Source: Stenotrophomonas sp. (lineage in GTDB: Bacteria; Pseudomonadota; Gammaproteobacteria; Xanthomonadales; Xanthomonadaceae). From it: a stretch of DNA of 14,549 nucleotides. The translations under genes and the position numbers were made by a program. Below, piece after piece: positions 5,488 to 12,859 of the stretch (positions within the stretch are counted from its first letter, which is position 1; the number at the start of each line of letters is the position of its first letter). Below the pieces are notes generated by a model. It searched no databases, was not told the DNA's origin, and saw nothing but the letters and a program-made list of their open reading frames with translations. The DNA lies in assembly GCA_003484865.1 (NCBI GenBank), contig DMZT01000094.1:1-14549 (forward strand), written 5' to 3'.

Positions 5488-7281
5488 TCAGCCTTCGCCG
5501 AAATGCGCGTCGGTCATCGCCATCAACGGTTCGGCGCCGGACTGGATCGCGGCGGCGTGGCTGAGGGTGCGCGGCAGCACGCGGGCGAAGTAGAAGCGGG
5601 CCGTCTCGCGCTTGGCCTGCTTGAACGCGTCGCTCTGCGCGGAGGCCTCGGCGGCGGCGACGCTGCGGGCCCACCAGTAGGCCAGCACCACATAGCCCGA
5701 GTAGAACAGGTAATCGAAGCTGGCTGCGCCGAGTTCATCGGGGTTGGTGGCCGCGCGCTGCAGGGTCGCCATGGTCAGCTTGGCCCACTCGTCGGCCTTG
5801 GTGCGCAGCGGGGCAATGAATTCGGCCAGCGCTTCGTTGCCTTCATTGGCCTTGGTGAAGGCCTCGATCTCGGCCAGCATCAGCTTCAGCCCCGCGCCCT
5901 GGCTGGAGGCGGTCTTGCGGCCGATCAGGTCCAGCGCCTGGATGCCGGTGGTGCCTTCATACAGCGTGGTGATGCGCGCATCGCGGGCCAGCTGCTCCAT
6001 GCCGTGCTCGCGGATGTAGCCGTGGCCACCGAAGCACTGCAGCGCGTTGTAGGTATTCTCGATACCCCATTCGGTCTGGCAGGCCTTGGAGATCGGGGTC
6101 AGGAAGCTCACCAGCGTGTCCGCGCGTTCGCGCTCGCCGGCATCCTCGGCGTGGTGGGCGACGTCGATCAGGGTGGCCGCGTGCAGGGCCAGCAGGCGGC
6201 TGCCTTCGACCAGCGATTTGATGGTCAGCAGCATGCGCCGCACATCCGGGTGGACCAGGATCGGGTCGGCCGGCTTTTCCGGGTTCTTCGCACCGCTCAG
6301 CGAACGCGACTGCAGGCGCTCGCGGGCGTACTTCAGTGCGTTCTGGTAGGCCCGCTCGGACAGGCCGATGCCCTGCAGGCCGACGCCCAGGCGCGCGGTG
6401 TTCATCATGGTGAACATTGCCTGCAGGCCCTTGTGCGGCTGACCCACCAGGTAGCCTTCGGCGCCGTCGAAGTTCATCACGCAGGTGACCGAGCCCTTGA
6501 TGCCCATCTTGTGTTCGATCGAGCCGCAGCGCAGCGCATTGCGCTCGCCCACCTTGCCCTCGCGATCGACCTTGAACTTCGGGGTGACGAACAGCGAAAT
6601 GCCCTTGGCCCCGGCCGGTGCGTCGGGCAGCTTGGCCAGCACCAGGTGCACGATGTTGTCGGTAAGGTCGTGCTCGCCGGCGGTGATGAAGATCTTGGTG
6701 CCGGTGATCGCATAGCTGCCATCCGCGTTCGGCTCGGCCTTGGTCTTGAGCAGGCCAAGATCGGTGCCGCAATGCGGTTCGGTCAGGCACATGGTGCCGG
6801 TCCAGCGGCCGTCGATCAGCGGCTTGAGGAAGGCGTCCTGCTGCCAGGCCTCGCCATGCTGCTTGAGCGCTTCGATCGCACCGTGCGAGAGCAGCGGGAA
6901 GTTGCCCCACGCCAGGTTGGCGGCATTGATCATTTCATTGAGCGGCACGCCCAACGTATGCGGCAGGCCTTGGCCACCCAGTTCCGGTGCAGCGGTCAGA
7001 CCGGTCCAGCCGCCGTCCACGAACTGGGCGTAGGCCTGCTTGAAGCCCGGCGGGGTGGTGACCTCGCCGGTCGCCTGGTCGAGGACGCAGCCGATCTCAT
7101 CGCCCACGCTGTTCAACGGCGCCAGCACGCTGGCACTGAAACGGCCGGCTTCTTCCAGCACGGCATCCACCACATCGGCGGTGGCATCGGTCAGGCCAAG
7201 GCGCGCGAACAGCGGCTCGACCTTGAGCACGTCATGCAGGGCGAAACGGATATCGGAAAGCGGGGCGGTGTAGCTGCTCAT
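5488..7281 (-). CDS. Acyl-CoA dehydrogenase, large C-terminal-domain (DmdC-like) type
   Basis: This 597-aa FAD-dependent acyl-CoA dehydrogenase introduces a trans-2 double bond into an acyl-CoA and passes electrons to ETF. The length, the N-terminal extension (MSSYTAPLSDIRFAL) and the extra C-terminal domain (about 470-597) place it with the roughly 600-aa family that includes DmdC and many fatty acyl-CoA dehydrogenases, not the 380-aa type. MCLTEPHCGTDLG (164-176) is the FAD-contacting middle-domain motif. FGGHGYIREHGMEQLARDARI (417-437) is the classic C-terminal motif. YEGTTGIQALDLIGRK (441-456) carries the likely catalytic base Glu442. No strong SD precedes the ATG. The lipoprotein gene lies 47 nt upstream on the same strand, and an inverted REP pair lies just past the stop. 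The substrate chain length is not determinable; a role in beta-oxidation is most likely. Confidence 0.94.
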   Translation of the reverse strand: MSSYTAPLSDIRFALHDVLKVEPLFARLGLTDATADVVDAVLEEAGRFSASVLAPLNSVGDEIGCVLDQATGEVTTPPGFKQAYAQFVDGGWTGLTAAPELGGQGLPHTLGVPLNEMINAANLAWGNFPLLSHGAIEALKQHGEAWQQDAFLKPLIDGRWTGTMCLTEPHCGTDLGLLKTKAEPNADGSYAITGTKIFITAGEHDLTDNIVHLVLAKLPDAPAGAKGISLFVTPKFKVDREGKVGERNALRCGSIEHKMGIKGSVTCVMNFDGAEGYLVGQPHKGLQAMFTMMNTARLGVGLQGIGLSERAYQNALKYARERLQSRSLSGAKNPEKPADPILVHPDVRRMLLTIKSLVEGSRLLALHAATLIDVAHHAEDAGERERADTLVSFLTPISKACQTEWGIENTYNALQCFGGHGYIREHGMEQLARDARITTLYEGTTGIQALDLIGRKTASSQGAGLKLMLAEIEAFTKANEGNEALAEFIAPLRTKADEWAKLTMATLQRAATNPDELGAASFDYLFYSGYVVLAYWWARSVAAAEASAQSDAFKQAKRETARFYFARVLPRTLSHAAAIQSGAEPLMAMTDAHFGEG

Positions 7282-7328
7282 CGGGGACAGTCTCGATCAG
7301 TGGCGAAGGGTGGCGGAAAGCCCGCCGG

Positions 7329-7814
7329 TCAGCGCAGGACGCCGGGCAGGCCAGGGGCCTGGTTGAGCGTGCTGCGGCTTTCAATCTCGAAGGTGCGTTG
7401 CTTTTTTTCCTGCGGGGTGGCGCTTACCGTGCCCTTGAGCGAATAGCCCAGGGTGCGGTTGCCGGCCAGTGCATCGGCCATCACCAGGCGGGCGCCCGAG
7501 CTCGGCTTGATGTCCACGTTGACCACATCGGCCGAGACCCCGCCAATGGACAGTGCGGGCTTCAGCTGCAGCTGGCCGGCATCCTCATCGCTCACCTTCA
7601 ACTGCAGCGCGACGTTGTCGAAGGTCATGGGCATGGAGCTGAAGTTCTGCAGGCGCAGCGCAACCGTCCAGCTGCCATCGGCACGCACCGTCAACTCCTG
7701 CACGCTGGCGGCCGGCTCGGAAACGCGTTTGACCGTCTTGTTGCAGGCGGTCAGGGCCAGCGAGGCGATGACGATCAGGGCAAAGGCGAGGCGGGGACGG
7801 AAGCGGTGGGACAT
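7329..7814 (-). CDS. LEA type 2-like lipoprotein
   Basis: This 161-aa lipoprotein has a charged start, a hydrophobic stretch at 9-22 and the lipobox L-T-A-C, so Cys24 is the likely lipidated residue. Asn at +2 does not give the Asp retention signal, so outer-membrane sorting is plausible. The rest is beta-rich and fits a single LEA type 2 (WHy-like) domain. Visible pieces are SWTVALRLQNFSSMPMTFDNVALQLKV (48-74), a central VVNVDIKPSSGARLVM (97-112) and TLGYSLKGTV (121-130). Such domains are linked to stress or envelope functions, but this family has no defined activity. The start at 7814 is set by GAGGA 7 nt upstream; a longer in-frame ATG at 7898 lacks an SD and would bury the signal peptide. 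It is probably transcribed with the acyl-CoA dehydrogenase 47 nt downstream. Confidence 0.78.
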   Translation of the reverse strand: MSHRFRPRLAFALIVIASLALTACNKTVKRVSEPAASVQELTVRADGSWTVALRLQNFSSMPMTFDNVALQLKVSDEDAGQLQLKPALSIGGVSADVVNVDIKPSSGARLVMADALAGNRTLGYSLKGTVSATPQEKKQRTFEIESRSTLNQAPGLPGVLR

Positions 7815-7821
7815 GGCGCAA

Positions 7822-7826
7822 TCCTC
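7822..7826 (-). promoter_or_regulatory. Ribosome binding site fixing the lipoprotein start
   Basis: GAGGA on the minus strand lies 7 nt before the ATG at 7814, which leaves a normal lipoprotein signal peptide at the N-terminus. Confidence 0.65.
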
Positions 7827-7949
7827 AGGCGGGTGTTGCATGGGTGTGAGCATACTACGGCGTATGGTGTTCGCGCTGCCTGCGGCAGCGAGATGCAAGG
7901 GTAGGGCACCGGGATGACGGGGCCACGTGCTTTTAGTCGTGGGGGCAGG

Positions 7950-7981
7950 CCGGCCCGGCGCGTGGGGTGAGGCCGGGCCGG
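7950..7981 (-). terminator. GC-only hairpin just after the lipocalin stop
   Basis: CCGGCCCGGC / GCCGGGCCGG is a perfect 10-bp stem with a 12-nt loop starting 1 nt past the lipocalin stop codon. No U-tract follows on the minus strand. It could terminate weakly or protect the 3' end of the mRNA. Confidence 0.4.
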
Positions 7982-7982
7982 G

Positions 7983-8522
7983 TCAGTCCAGCGGCGCCAT
8001 CACCCGCAGGGGGGCGAGGTCATAGCCCATTGCTTCGGCACGGGCTTTGAGCTGCTCGAACAGGGCGGTATCCATGCTCGGTGAGCGCGACAGGATCCAC
8101 AGGTACTTGCGGTCCGGCTCGCCGACCACTGCCCACTGGTAGCCGGGGTCCAGCGCGATCACCCAGTAATCGGCCCACACCAGCGGCACCCAGGACAGCC
8201 AGTCCGGCACGAAACGTACCTGCAGGCGGCCGGGATGGCCCTCGACCGGGCGCGCCACGCCATCTGCTGCCACGCGGTCGCCATCGGCTTCGCGGCAGGC
8301 GTTGTGCACGCTGATCCGTCCATCGGCACGCAGGCTGTAGGTGGCGGTGATGTCGCCCACGCATTTCTTCTGGAACGACACCGGCAGGTGCGCGATCTCA
8401 TGCCACTGGCCGGCATAGCGGCCCATGTCCAGCGCCTCCACCGAGGTCACCGGCGCGGCCGCCCAGGCCGACCCGGTGGCGGCAAGGGCGAGCAGGGCAC
8501 TGATCAGATAGCGGCTGCGCAT
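7983..8522 (-). CDS. Bacterial lipocalin (Blc-like)
   Basis: This 179-aa protein has a signal peptide (1-21, ending Ala-Trp-Ala) and the lipocalin signature G-x-W at 38-40 in RYAGQWHEIAHLP. The pair YWVIALDPGYQWAVVGEP (119-136) and KYLWILSRSP (139-148) is typical of the Blc/apolipoprotein D branch. Lipocalins are eight-stranded barrels that bind small hydrophobic ligands such as fatty acids or lysophospholipids. E. coli Blc is an outer-membrane lipoprotein, but here there is no lipobox cysteine, so the protein is probably soluble in the periplasm. Cys54 and Cys76 could form a disulfide. The start at 8522 is chosen because GGAG lies 8 nt upstream; an ATG six codons earlier overlaps that SD. 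Its ligand is unknown. Confidence 0.92.
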   Translation of the reverse strand: MRSRYLISALLALAATGSAWAAAPVTSVEALDMGRYAGQWHEIAHLPVSFQKKCVGDITATYSLRADGRISVHNACREADGDRVAADGVARPVEGHPGRLQVRFVPDWLSWVPLVWADYWVIALDPGYQWAVVGEPDRKYLWILSRSPSMDTALFEQLKARAEAMGYDLAPLRVMAPLD

Positions 8523-8530
8523 TGTCGACA

Positions 8531-8534
8531 CTCC
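8531..8534 (-). promoter_or_regulatory. Ribosome binding site deciding the lipocalin start
   Basis: GGAG on the minus strand is 8 nt before the ATG at 8522. It lies inside the first codons of the longer reading from 8540, which has no SD. Confidence 0.6.
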
Positions 8535-8645
8535 ACACAAGACGCAGCGAGCTTAGGCATAGGCTGAGCGGAAATTGTGAATATTCCGTCATGCAGTGGC
8601 CGTCCCACGTCGCTGACGTGCGCGTGGCAGCGTGCGGCACCCGCG

Positions 8646-9362
8646 CTACCGACTGTCAGCGGAGAGTTCCCGCGTGGCGTTGCCGCTCTCGTCCAGGAAG
8701 CGCACCTTGGCATCTCCCGAGGGCGTGACCACCAACTCAAGCCGCGGCTTTCCTTGACCATCGCGCAGGGTCAGCATGGCATCGCGCGCATCAGACTTGC
8801 CAAGGAACACGCGCTCGGTGATCGCAGGAATGCCCTTCCGATGAAGTGCTTCGTCCCGCTCGGAGAAGAACGGGCGGGACAGGCCATCGGCAACGTCATT
8901 GAAGGTCAGCCCTGCGTAGTGTGTCCCGGCATCATCCACGCCCAGCAGTTGCATCTGCTGATCCTGCTGATAGCGATCAAAGGTCAGGCTCATGCCGCTG
9001 GAGGGTTTGCCGTTCTTGTCGAGCGAACCGTTGTAGATCAGCCCGCCGTTTTCCGTTCCTTCATCGTTGAAGAACAGCATGCCTGCCATCGGGCGCGGAT
9101 GAGGTTGCTCCTTGTTGTGAATGACCACCCCAGGAAACAGCGTGCGATTGGAGATCGCCAGCCGCAACGTTCCGTCAGGCTCCTTGATGTTGATGCGTTG
9201 CGCATCAATGACATCAAAGCTGGCGCTGCGCTGTGACGTTGCACCCATCATCAAGGCGGCCATGGTGAGCAGGCCGGCTGCTGCGCAGCCCAGCGTCAGT
9301 CGCCGTTGGTTTCGCTGCAGATGCGCGATCTGCGCCTGCAGCACTTCGATGCTTTCGGACAT
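8646..9362 (-). CDS. Conserved-looking membrane-anchored protein of unknown function
   Basis: This 238-aa protein starts with a short heptad-like helix (2-21, SESIEVLQAQIAHLQRNQRR), probably a coiled coil. One transmembrane segment follows at about 23-41 (LTLGCAAAGLLTMAALMMG), then an outward-facing region rich in short beta motifs. The most striking motifs are RINIKEPDGTLRLAISN (56-72) and RPMAGMLFFNDEGTENGGLIYNG (90-112). A later LGKSDARDAMLTLRDGQGKPRLEL (188-211) looks like a variation on the first motif, and RFLDESGNATREL ends the protein. I recall similar hypothetical proteins in other bacteria but no named function. GGGAG 5 nt upstream supports the start at 9362. An in-frame ATG at 9491 would overlap the preceding gene and lacks an SD. 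The gene stands alone between another unknown membrane gene and the lipocalin. Confidence 0.7.
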   Translation of the reverse strand: MSESIEVLQAQIAHLQRNQRRLTLGCAAAGLLTMAALMMGATSQRSASFDVIDAQRINIKEPDGTLRLAISNRTLFPGVVIHNKEQPHPRPMAGMLFFNDEGTENGGLIYNGSLDKNGKPSSGMSLTFDRYQQDQQMQLLGVDDAGTHYAGLTFNDVADGLSRPFFSERDEALHRKGIPAITERVFLGKSDARDAMLTLRDGQGKPRLELVVTPSGDAKVRFLDESGNATRELSADSR

Positions 9363-9487
9363 CACCTCTCCCTGTGTGTGCGGCCATGGGGACGAACAAG
9401 CGCGGCCGCAGACGATCCTGTCCGCCGGGTGAGCATGCCAGCGCGTGGCGATGGACGGCAAGGCGCGCAACGGCCCGCCCGCGGAAA

Positions 9488-10024
9488 TCATCCCTGAGCG
9501 GTGTGCCCGCTTTGCAGCGCGCGATGGATCTCCGCCTCGATCATCGCTTCATCGTCGCGTGCGGCCCAGCGGCTGATCGTGACGATCACCAGCACCGCGC
9601 CGGCCATGAAGTAGGCAGCAGGCACCACCGCCAGACTGGCCAACAGGGCAGGCGCGAGGTCGTGTGTGTGTTGCCAGTGCTTCACCACCGCCACCAGCGG
9701 AACGATGAGCAGACTGACGAACATGCCGATCATCAGGGTGCGGATGAAGGGATGCATCTGGAACGCACCTTCAAGCCGCGTGCCGCGTTCGGTGGGGATG
9801 CACTGGCCGATGAAATACGGCTTGAAAGAGTTGGACACGAACGGGCGCGTCCAGCACAGGCGGATCCGTTGAGCGGAGGCCGTCCCGCGCATTCCGGCGA
9901 CAGAGAGGCGCGGGCCATGCTGGATCGACTGCTTGAGGCGCAGCACGGTCACATCGATCGGGGATGTGCTGTGGAAGGCAACAGGACGTTTGCCGAACAG
10001 CGCGGCGAACAAAGCACGAACCAT
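9488..10024 (-). CDS. Hypothetical membrane protein, two predicted transmembrane helices
   Basis: This 178-aa protein has a soluble N-terminal half (1-90) containing PFVSNSFKPYFIGQCIPTERGTRLEG, probably beta-rich. Two membrane helices follow at about 93-114 (PFIRTLMIGMFVSLLIVPLVAV) and 124-150. A short charged C-terminal tail (RWAARDDEAMIEAEIHRAL) ends it. I do not recognise a named family. AAGGAG 9 nt before the ATG at 10024 fixes the start. The frame stays open upstream through the tRNA-Phe terminator and into the tRNA gene itself, so those 52 extra codons are not coding. The gene begins 56 nt after the tRNA-Phe terminator and is followed after 125 nt by the next unknown membrane gene on the same strand. 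Confidence 0.65.
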   Translation of the reverse strand: MVRALFAALFGKRPVAFHSTSPIDVTVLRLKQSIQHGPRLSVAGMRGTASAQRIRLCWTRPFVSNSFKPYFIGQCIPTERGTRLEGAFQMHPFIRTLMIGMFVSLLIVPLVAVVKHWQHTHDLAPALLASLAVVPAAYFMAGAVLVIVTISRWAARDDEAMIEAEIHRALQSGHTAQG

Positions 10025-10033
10025 GTGCGGAAG

Positions 10034-10039
10034 CTCCTT
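10034..10039 (-). promoter_or_regulatory. Ribosome binding site deciding the start at 10024
   Basis: AAGGAG on the minus strand, 9 nt before the ATG, excludes the longer reading that would run back over the tRNA-Phe gene. Confidence 0.7.
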
Positions 10040-10079
10040 CCTTGAACGCTGCGTGATGTAGCGACGCCGAACAACAGAC

Positions 10080-10110
10080 AAAAAAAATGACCTGCATTTT
10101 TGCAGGTCAT
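10080..10110 (-). terminator. Rho-independent terminator of tRNA-Phe
   Basis: On the minus strand ATGACCTGCA and TGCAGGTCAT form a perfect 10-bp stem with a 4-nt loop, followed by seven or more Ts. It begins 10 nt past the CCA end of tRNA-Phe, so the tRNA is a single-gene transcript. Confidence 0.92.
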
Positions 10111-10119
10111 CTGAAATTG

Positions 10120-10195
10120 TGGTGGCCGGGGACGGAATCGAACCGCCGACACGGGGATTTTCAATCCCCTGCTCTACCAACTGAGCTACCCGGCC
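10120..10195 (-). tRNA. tRNA-Phe (anticodon GAA)
   Basis: This is a 76-nt tRNA with a perfect acceptor stem GGCCGGG / CCCGGCC, the D-arm GCTCAGTTGGTAGAGC, the anticodon stem GGGGA / TCCCC with loop TTGAAAA, and the T-arm with GGTTCGATTCC. Anticodon positions 34-36 read GAA, giving phenylalanine. The CCA end is encoded. No mispaired bases are seen in the acceptor or anticodon stems. Confidence 0.97.
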
Positions 10196-10230
10196 ACTTC
10201 ATCGCTGCGTTGCCGCTGGCGAGGACGCGA

Positions 10231-10259
10231 ATAATACGGAGGTATGAGGGGTTCGGCAA
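10231..10259 (-). promoter_or_regulatory. Sigma-70 promoter of tRNA-Phe
   Basis: TTGCCG (10259-10254) and TATTAT (10236-10231) are separated by exactly 17 nt. The predicted start lies near 10224, about 29 nt before the tRNA 5' end. The GC-rich stretch just after the -10 (CGCGTCC) resembles the discriminator of stringently controlled stable RNA promoters. Confidence 0.75.
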
Positions 10260-10398
10260 GCGTTTCGCGAAAAAAATTTCACATTTGTTTCCAAACCCGT
10301 GTCCGCCCACATCCAAGTGCTTGATCCAGCGGGCCCGAGCACATCACCCAAGCGCATGAACGTCGGTTCAGGCGGATGCTTTCCGCCGGTGCAGTTGA

Positions 10399-11580
10399 TC
10401 AGCCCGTGGTGGATCGGGCGTCGTCGGGCATGCACCACAACAGCACGATGCCGATCACCATCATGATCGCCGCCAGCACCAATGCGCCCTGGTAGCTGCC
10501 GCTGTCGCGCGCCAGCGTGCCGGCGATCGCGGGGGCGATGATCTGGGCGACGCCATAACTCAGCGTCAGCGTCGCCATCGCCTTGGCAGGATTGTGCGGG
10601 TAGTGGCGACCGACCACGGTCAGGGTCAGGCTGACGATGCCGGCGAAGGTCAGGCCGAACAGCACGGCGCTGACTGCGCCGGCCCACAGCCCGCCATCCA
10701 GCAAGGGCAATACGAAGGACGTAGCCTGCAACGCATAGGCGAGCATCAATGCACGGATCAGTCCAAGCCGGTTCGAGAGCCGATCCCAGGCAAACGTCGA
10801 GGGGATGGCGGTGAGGCCGACCAGGACCCACACCCAACTGCCGTGGCCGGCGAAGGCAGGGGTCTGCACCAGGATGGCGACGATGAAGGTCGCGCTGACC
10901 ACGAAGCCGACCCCCGCGCAGAAGTACGAGGCGATCAGCAGCCAGCGCCAGCGCCGCCCGGGTGGCGGGGGAGCGTTGGCCCCAGTGGCACTGGAGATCG
11001 CTGCCGGCGGCGGCATCCATGCCCAGGCCGGGATCAGGAACACCACCGCGAGGGTGCCCAGCGCGATCCACTGCCGGGAGGACGCCAGTTGATCGGCCAT
11101 CGCCGCAGCCGCCAGGCCCGAGACCGCGATCCCTACCCCGAGGCCGGCGAAGTGCAGGCCGAGCTGTGGGAGGCGCTGATGGGCGAGCAGCCAGTTGAGC
11201 ACCAGCCCGGAGGCGAGCAGCAGGCCGGCGGTGCTGGACAGGCCGGCCACGAAGCGCAGCACGCCCCAGGTGGCCATGTCCGTGGTGGTGCCCATCAGGC
11301 CGGTGGATACCACTGCCAGGACCAGTCCGATGCGGTAGAAGCGGAATTTCAGCTGCATGTCGCCGACCCGGGCGACCAGCACAGTGCCGGCCAGGTAGCC
11401 CAGATAGTTGAACGTTGCCAGCCAGCCGCCGCCGGCTGCCGTGAGCCCGGCGTCGAGCCGCATCACCGGCAGCAGCGGGGTGTAGGCAAAGCGCGCCAGG
11501 CCGACCGTGAGTACCAGCGCGCAGATGCCGGCCGTGATGACCTGCCAGGCGCGGCGGGGAGGCGGGATCGAGAGTGACAT
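10399..11580 (-). CDS. MFS transporter, YbfB/YjiJ family
   Basis: This 393-aa integral membrane protein has about twelve hydrophobic helices, with a more polar loop (MPPPAAISSATGANAPPPPG) in the middle between the two six-helix halves. The N-terminal GLARFAYTPLLPVM (about 27-40) and the following GWLATFNYLGYLAG are characteristic of the YbfB/YjiJ branch of the major facilitator superfamily. Members are proton-driven transporters of mostly unknown substrates. The start at 11580 is the first plausible ATG but has no clear SD, and the frame stays open upstream into the divergent regulator gene, which is shadow. The divergent AraC-type gene 93 nt away is the likely regulator. A small hairpin (GGCGGA / TCCGCC, near 10374-10390) lies after the stop, without a T-run. 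Confidence 0.88.
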   Translation of the reverse strand: MSLSIPPPRRAWQVITAGICALVLTVGLARFAYTPLLPVMRLDAGLTAAGGGWLATFNYLGYLAGTVLVARVGDMQLKFRFYRIGLVLAVVSTGLMGTTTDMATWGVLRFVAGLSSTAGLLLASGLVLNWLLAHQRLPQLGLHFAGLGVGIAVSGLAAAAMADQLASSRQWIALGTLAVVFLIPAWAWMPPPAAISSATGANAPPPPGRRWRWLLIASYFCAGVGFVVSATFIVAILVQTPAFAGHGSWVWVLVGLTAIPSTFAWDRLSNRLGLIRALMLAYALQATSFVLPLLDGGLWAGAVSAVLFGLTFAGIVSLTLTVVGRHYPHNPAKAMATLTLSYGVAQIIAPAIAGTLARDSGSYQGALVLAAIMMVIGIVLLWCMPDDARSTTG

Positions 11581-11673
11581 GGGTGGGGAGGGCAGCGGGA
11601 AGGGCCCATGGTCCGTGGACAGAGGTGACCGCGTCTTTCGATAGAATGACCCATCCTGTCGATGAGGCGTCAC
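11581..11673. promoter_or_regulatory. Divergent promoter region between MFS transporter and AraC-type regulator
   Basis: All control signals for both genes must fit in 93 nt. On the plus strand TAGAAT (11642-11647) is a fair -10; TGGACA (11616-11621) resembles a -35 but the 20-nt spacer is too long for comfort. A small palindrome GTCC-GT-GGAC (11611-11620) overlaps that -35 and could be part of an operator. This is suggestive only. Confidence 0.35.
11664..11667 (+). promoter_or_regulatory. Ribosome binding site choosing the AraC start
   Basis: GAGG lies 6 nt before the ATG at 11674 and overlaps the first codons of the alternative start at 11662, which has no SD of its own. Confidence 0.55.
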
Positions 11674-12480
11674 ATGGCCACGGCGGAACCCACTGCGCCG
11701 GGTTGGCGCGAAGTCCCGGTGCCGCCGCTGCGGCGTCTGCCCTGGCCGGTGGTGGCGCGCAGCCAGCGACTGGAGGCGGGCGAGCGCTTCCCGCCGCACG
11801 TGCACGGCTGGAACCAGCTGGTCCACGCCAGCACGGGTGTGCTGCAGGCCAGCGCCGGGCAGGCACGTCACGTGATCACCCCGCAGCAGGCGCTGTGGGT
11901 GCCGACGGGCACGTCCCATCACACGGGCGCGTTGAATACCTCGGCGTTCCGCAATCTTTACGTGGCGGATGGGCCGGCACTGGGTATGCCCACGCATTGC
12001 GTGGTACTCGATGTGTCACCGCTGCTGCGCGAACTGATCATTGAACTCGATCGCACCGTGCCCGATCACGACCGCACCTACTACGCCACCTTGTGCACCC
12101 TGATCACTGCGCAGTTGCCGCGCCAGCGGCAGCACACCCGGCACCTGCCGTGGCCGCAGGATGCGCGCCTGCAGCGCTGGTGCCAGGCACTGTACGAGCA
12201 ACCTGCCGATACCCGCAGCGTGGAGGACTGGGCGCCCTTGCTGGGGGCATCGCCGCGTACCCTGGCGCGCCACTTTGAACGCGAGACCGGCATGCGGCTG
12301 CGCGAGTGGCGGTTGCGGCTGCGCCTGCTGCGCGCCATCGAGTGGCTGGCGCAGGGGCGTTCGCCCACGGTAATCGCGCACGAGCTGGGCTATGCCTCGG
12401 CGTCGGCGTTCAACTACATGTTCCGGATCGAGATGGGCATGAGCCCGCTGCAATGGAAGCGCGCACGCCCTACGGCGTGA
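11674..12480 (+). CDS. AraC family transcriptional regulator with cupin-type sensor domain
   Basis: This 268-aa protein has an N-terminal cupin-like ligand domain. His42 and His44 in PPHVHGWNQLV, and VPTGTSHHTG (76-85), fit the two cupin motifs that can hold a metal or small ligand. The C-terminal AraC DNA-binding region (about 180-265) shows both helix-turn-helix parts: SVEDWAPLLGASPRTLARHFERETG (182-206), then a long linker helix and IAHELGYASASAFNYMFRIEMGMSP (234-258). The order and length match AraC regulators with an AraC-N/cupin domain. Because it is divergent from the MFS transporter, it probably controls that gene and perhaps itself. The inducer is unknown. The last 11 nt overlap the converging gene that ends at 12470. 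Confidence 0.9.
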   Translation: MATAEPTAPGWREVPVPPLRRLPWPVVARSQRLEAGERFPPHVHGWNQLVHASTGVLQASAGQARHVITPQQALWVPTGTSHHTGALNTSAFRNLYVADGPALGMPTHCVVLDVSPLLRELIIELDRTVPDHDRTYYATLCTLITAQLPRQRQHTRHLPWPQDARLQRWCQALYEQPADTRSVEDWAPLLGASPRTLARHFERETGMRLREWRLRLRLLRAIEWLAQGRSPTVIAHELGYASASAFNYMFRIEMGMSPLQWKRARPTA

Positions 12481-12859
12481 CCGGGCAGGCCAGGCTGACC
12501 AGCCGCTCATCCTCGAAGCGTGCACGGATCGAGCCGTTGTCGGCCTTGCCTGCGGGCCACTCCGCTTCGGCGCCCGCACCAGGCAGGGGATTGCCCAGGT
12601 GGAAGTACACGCGGCCACGGCTGTCGCCGACCTGCACTTTGCTGCATGCCACGATAGGTGACGCCATCTCGCCGCAGTCGCCCTGCAGCAGGCACAGGCG
12701 CGTGTGGCACTTGCCTGCACCGGACGACCAATGGCCTTGCGCGGCCAGGCAACCGGGCTCGGTCGCCAGAATCGCCCAGCATGTCAGGCCGAACACCGTG
12801 GTGGCGGACATCAACACGGGCAGCAGGTAGCGGCGTCGGCTGGAGGAGGGAACGTTCAT
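12470..12859 (-). CDS. Small cysteine-rich membrane-anchored protein, unknown
   Basis: This 129-aa reading begins with an Arg-rich segment (SSSRRR) and one hydrophobic helix at about 11-31, acting as a signal anchor or signal peptide. The exported part has six cysteines beyond the helix (37, 51, 56, 62, 72, 125), which suggests disulfides. The C-terminal half has a possible small beta domain (GRVYFHLGNPLP and NGSIRARFEDERLVSL). I do not recognise a family. The start is uncertain: the ATG at 12859 has no good SD, and an ATG at residue 17 is an alternative, though it would shorten the helix. The stop codon TAG lies inside the end of the converging AraC gene, overlapping it by 11 nt. Codon use looks normal for the window. 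It is probably real but poorly supported. Confidence 0.55.
   Translation of the reverse strand: MNVPSSSRRRYLLPVLMSATTVFGLTCWAILATEPGCLAAQGHWSSGAGKCHTRLCLLQGDCGEMASPIVACSKVQVGDSRGRVYFHLGNPLPGAGAEAEWPAGKADNGSIRARFEDERLVSLACPVTP

Noticed and set aside
5503..7446. A 647-codon open frame on the plus strand antisense to the acyl-CoA dehydrogenase
   Set aside because: The minus frame has complete acyl-CoA dehydrogenase motifs. The antisense frame has a His/Gln/Arg/Gly-rich composition typical of the complement of GC-biased codons and no recognisable domain.
10025..10180. N-terminal extension of the 178-aa membrane protein back into the tRNA-Phe gene
   Set aside because: The extension would translate the T-arm and 3' part of the tRNA and its terminator. 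A strong SD sits before the internal ATG at 10024.
10080..10195. tRNA-Phe as an integration site for a mobile island
   Set aside because: No integrase, no repeat of the tRNA 3' end and no compositional shift is seen on either side. The flanking genes look like ordinary chromosome.
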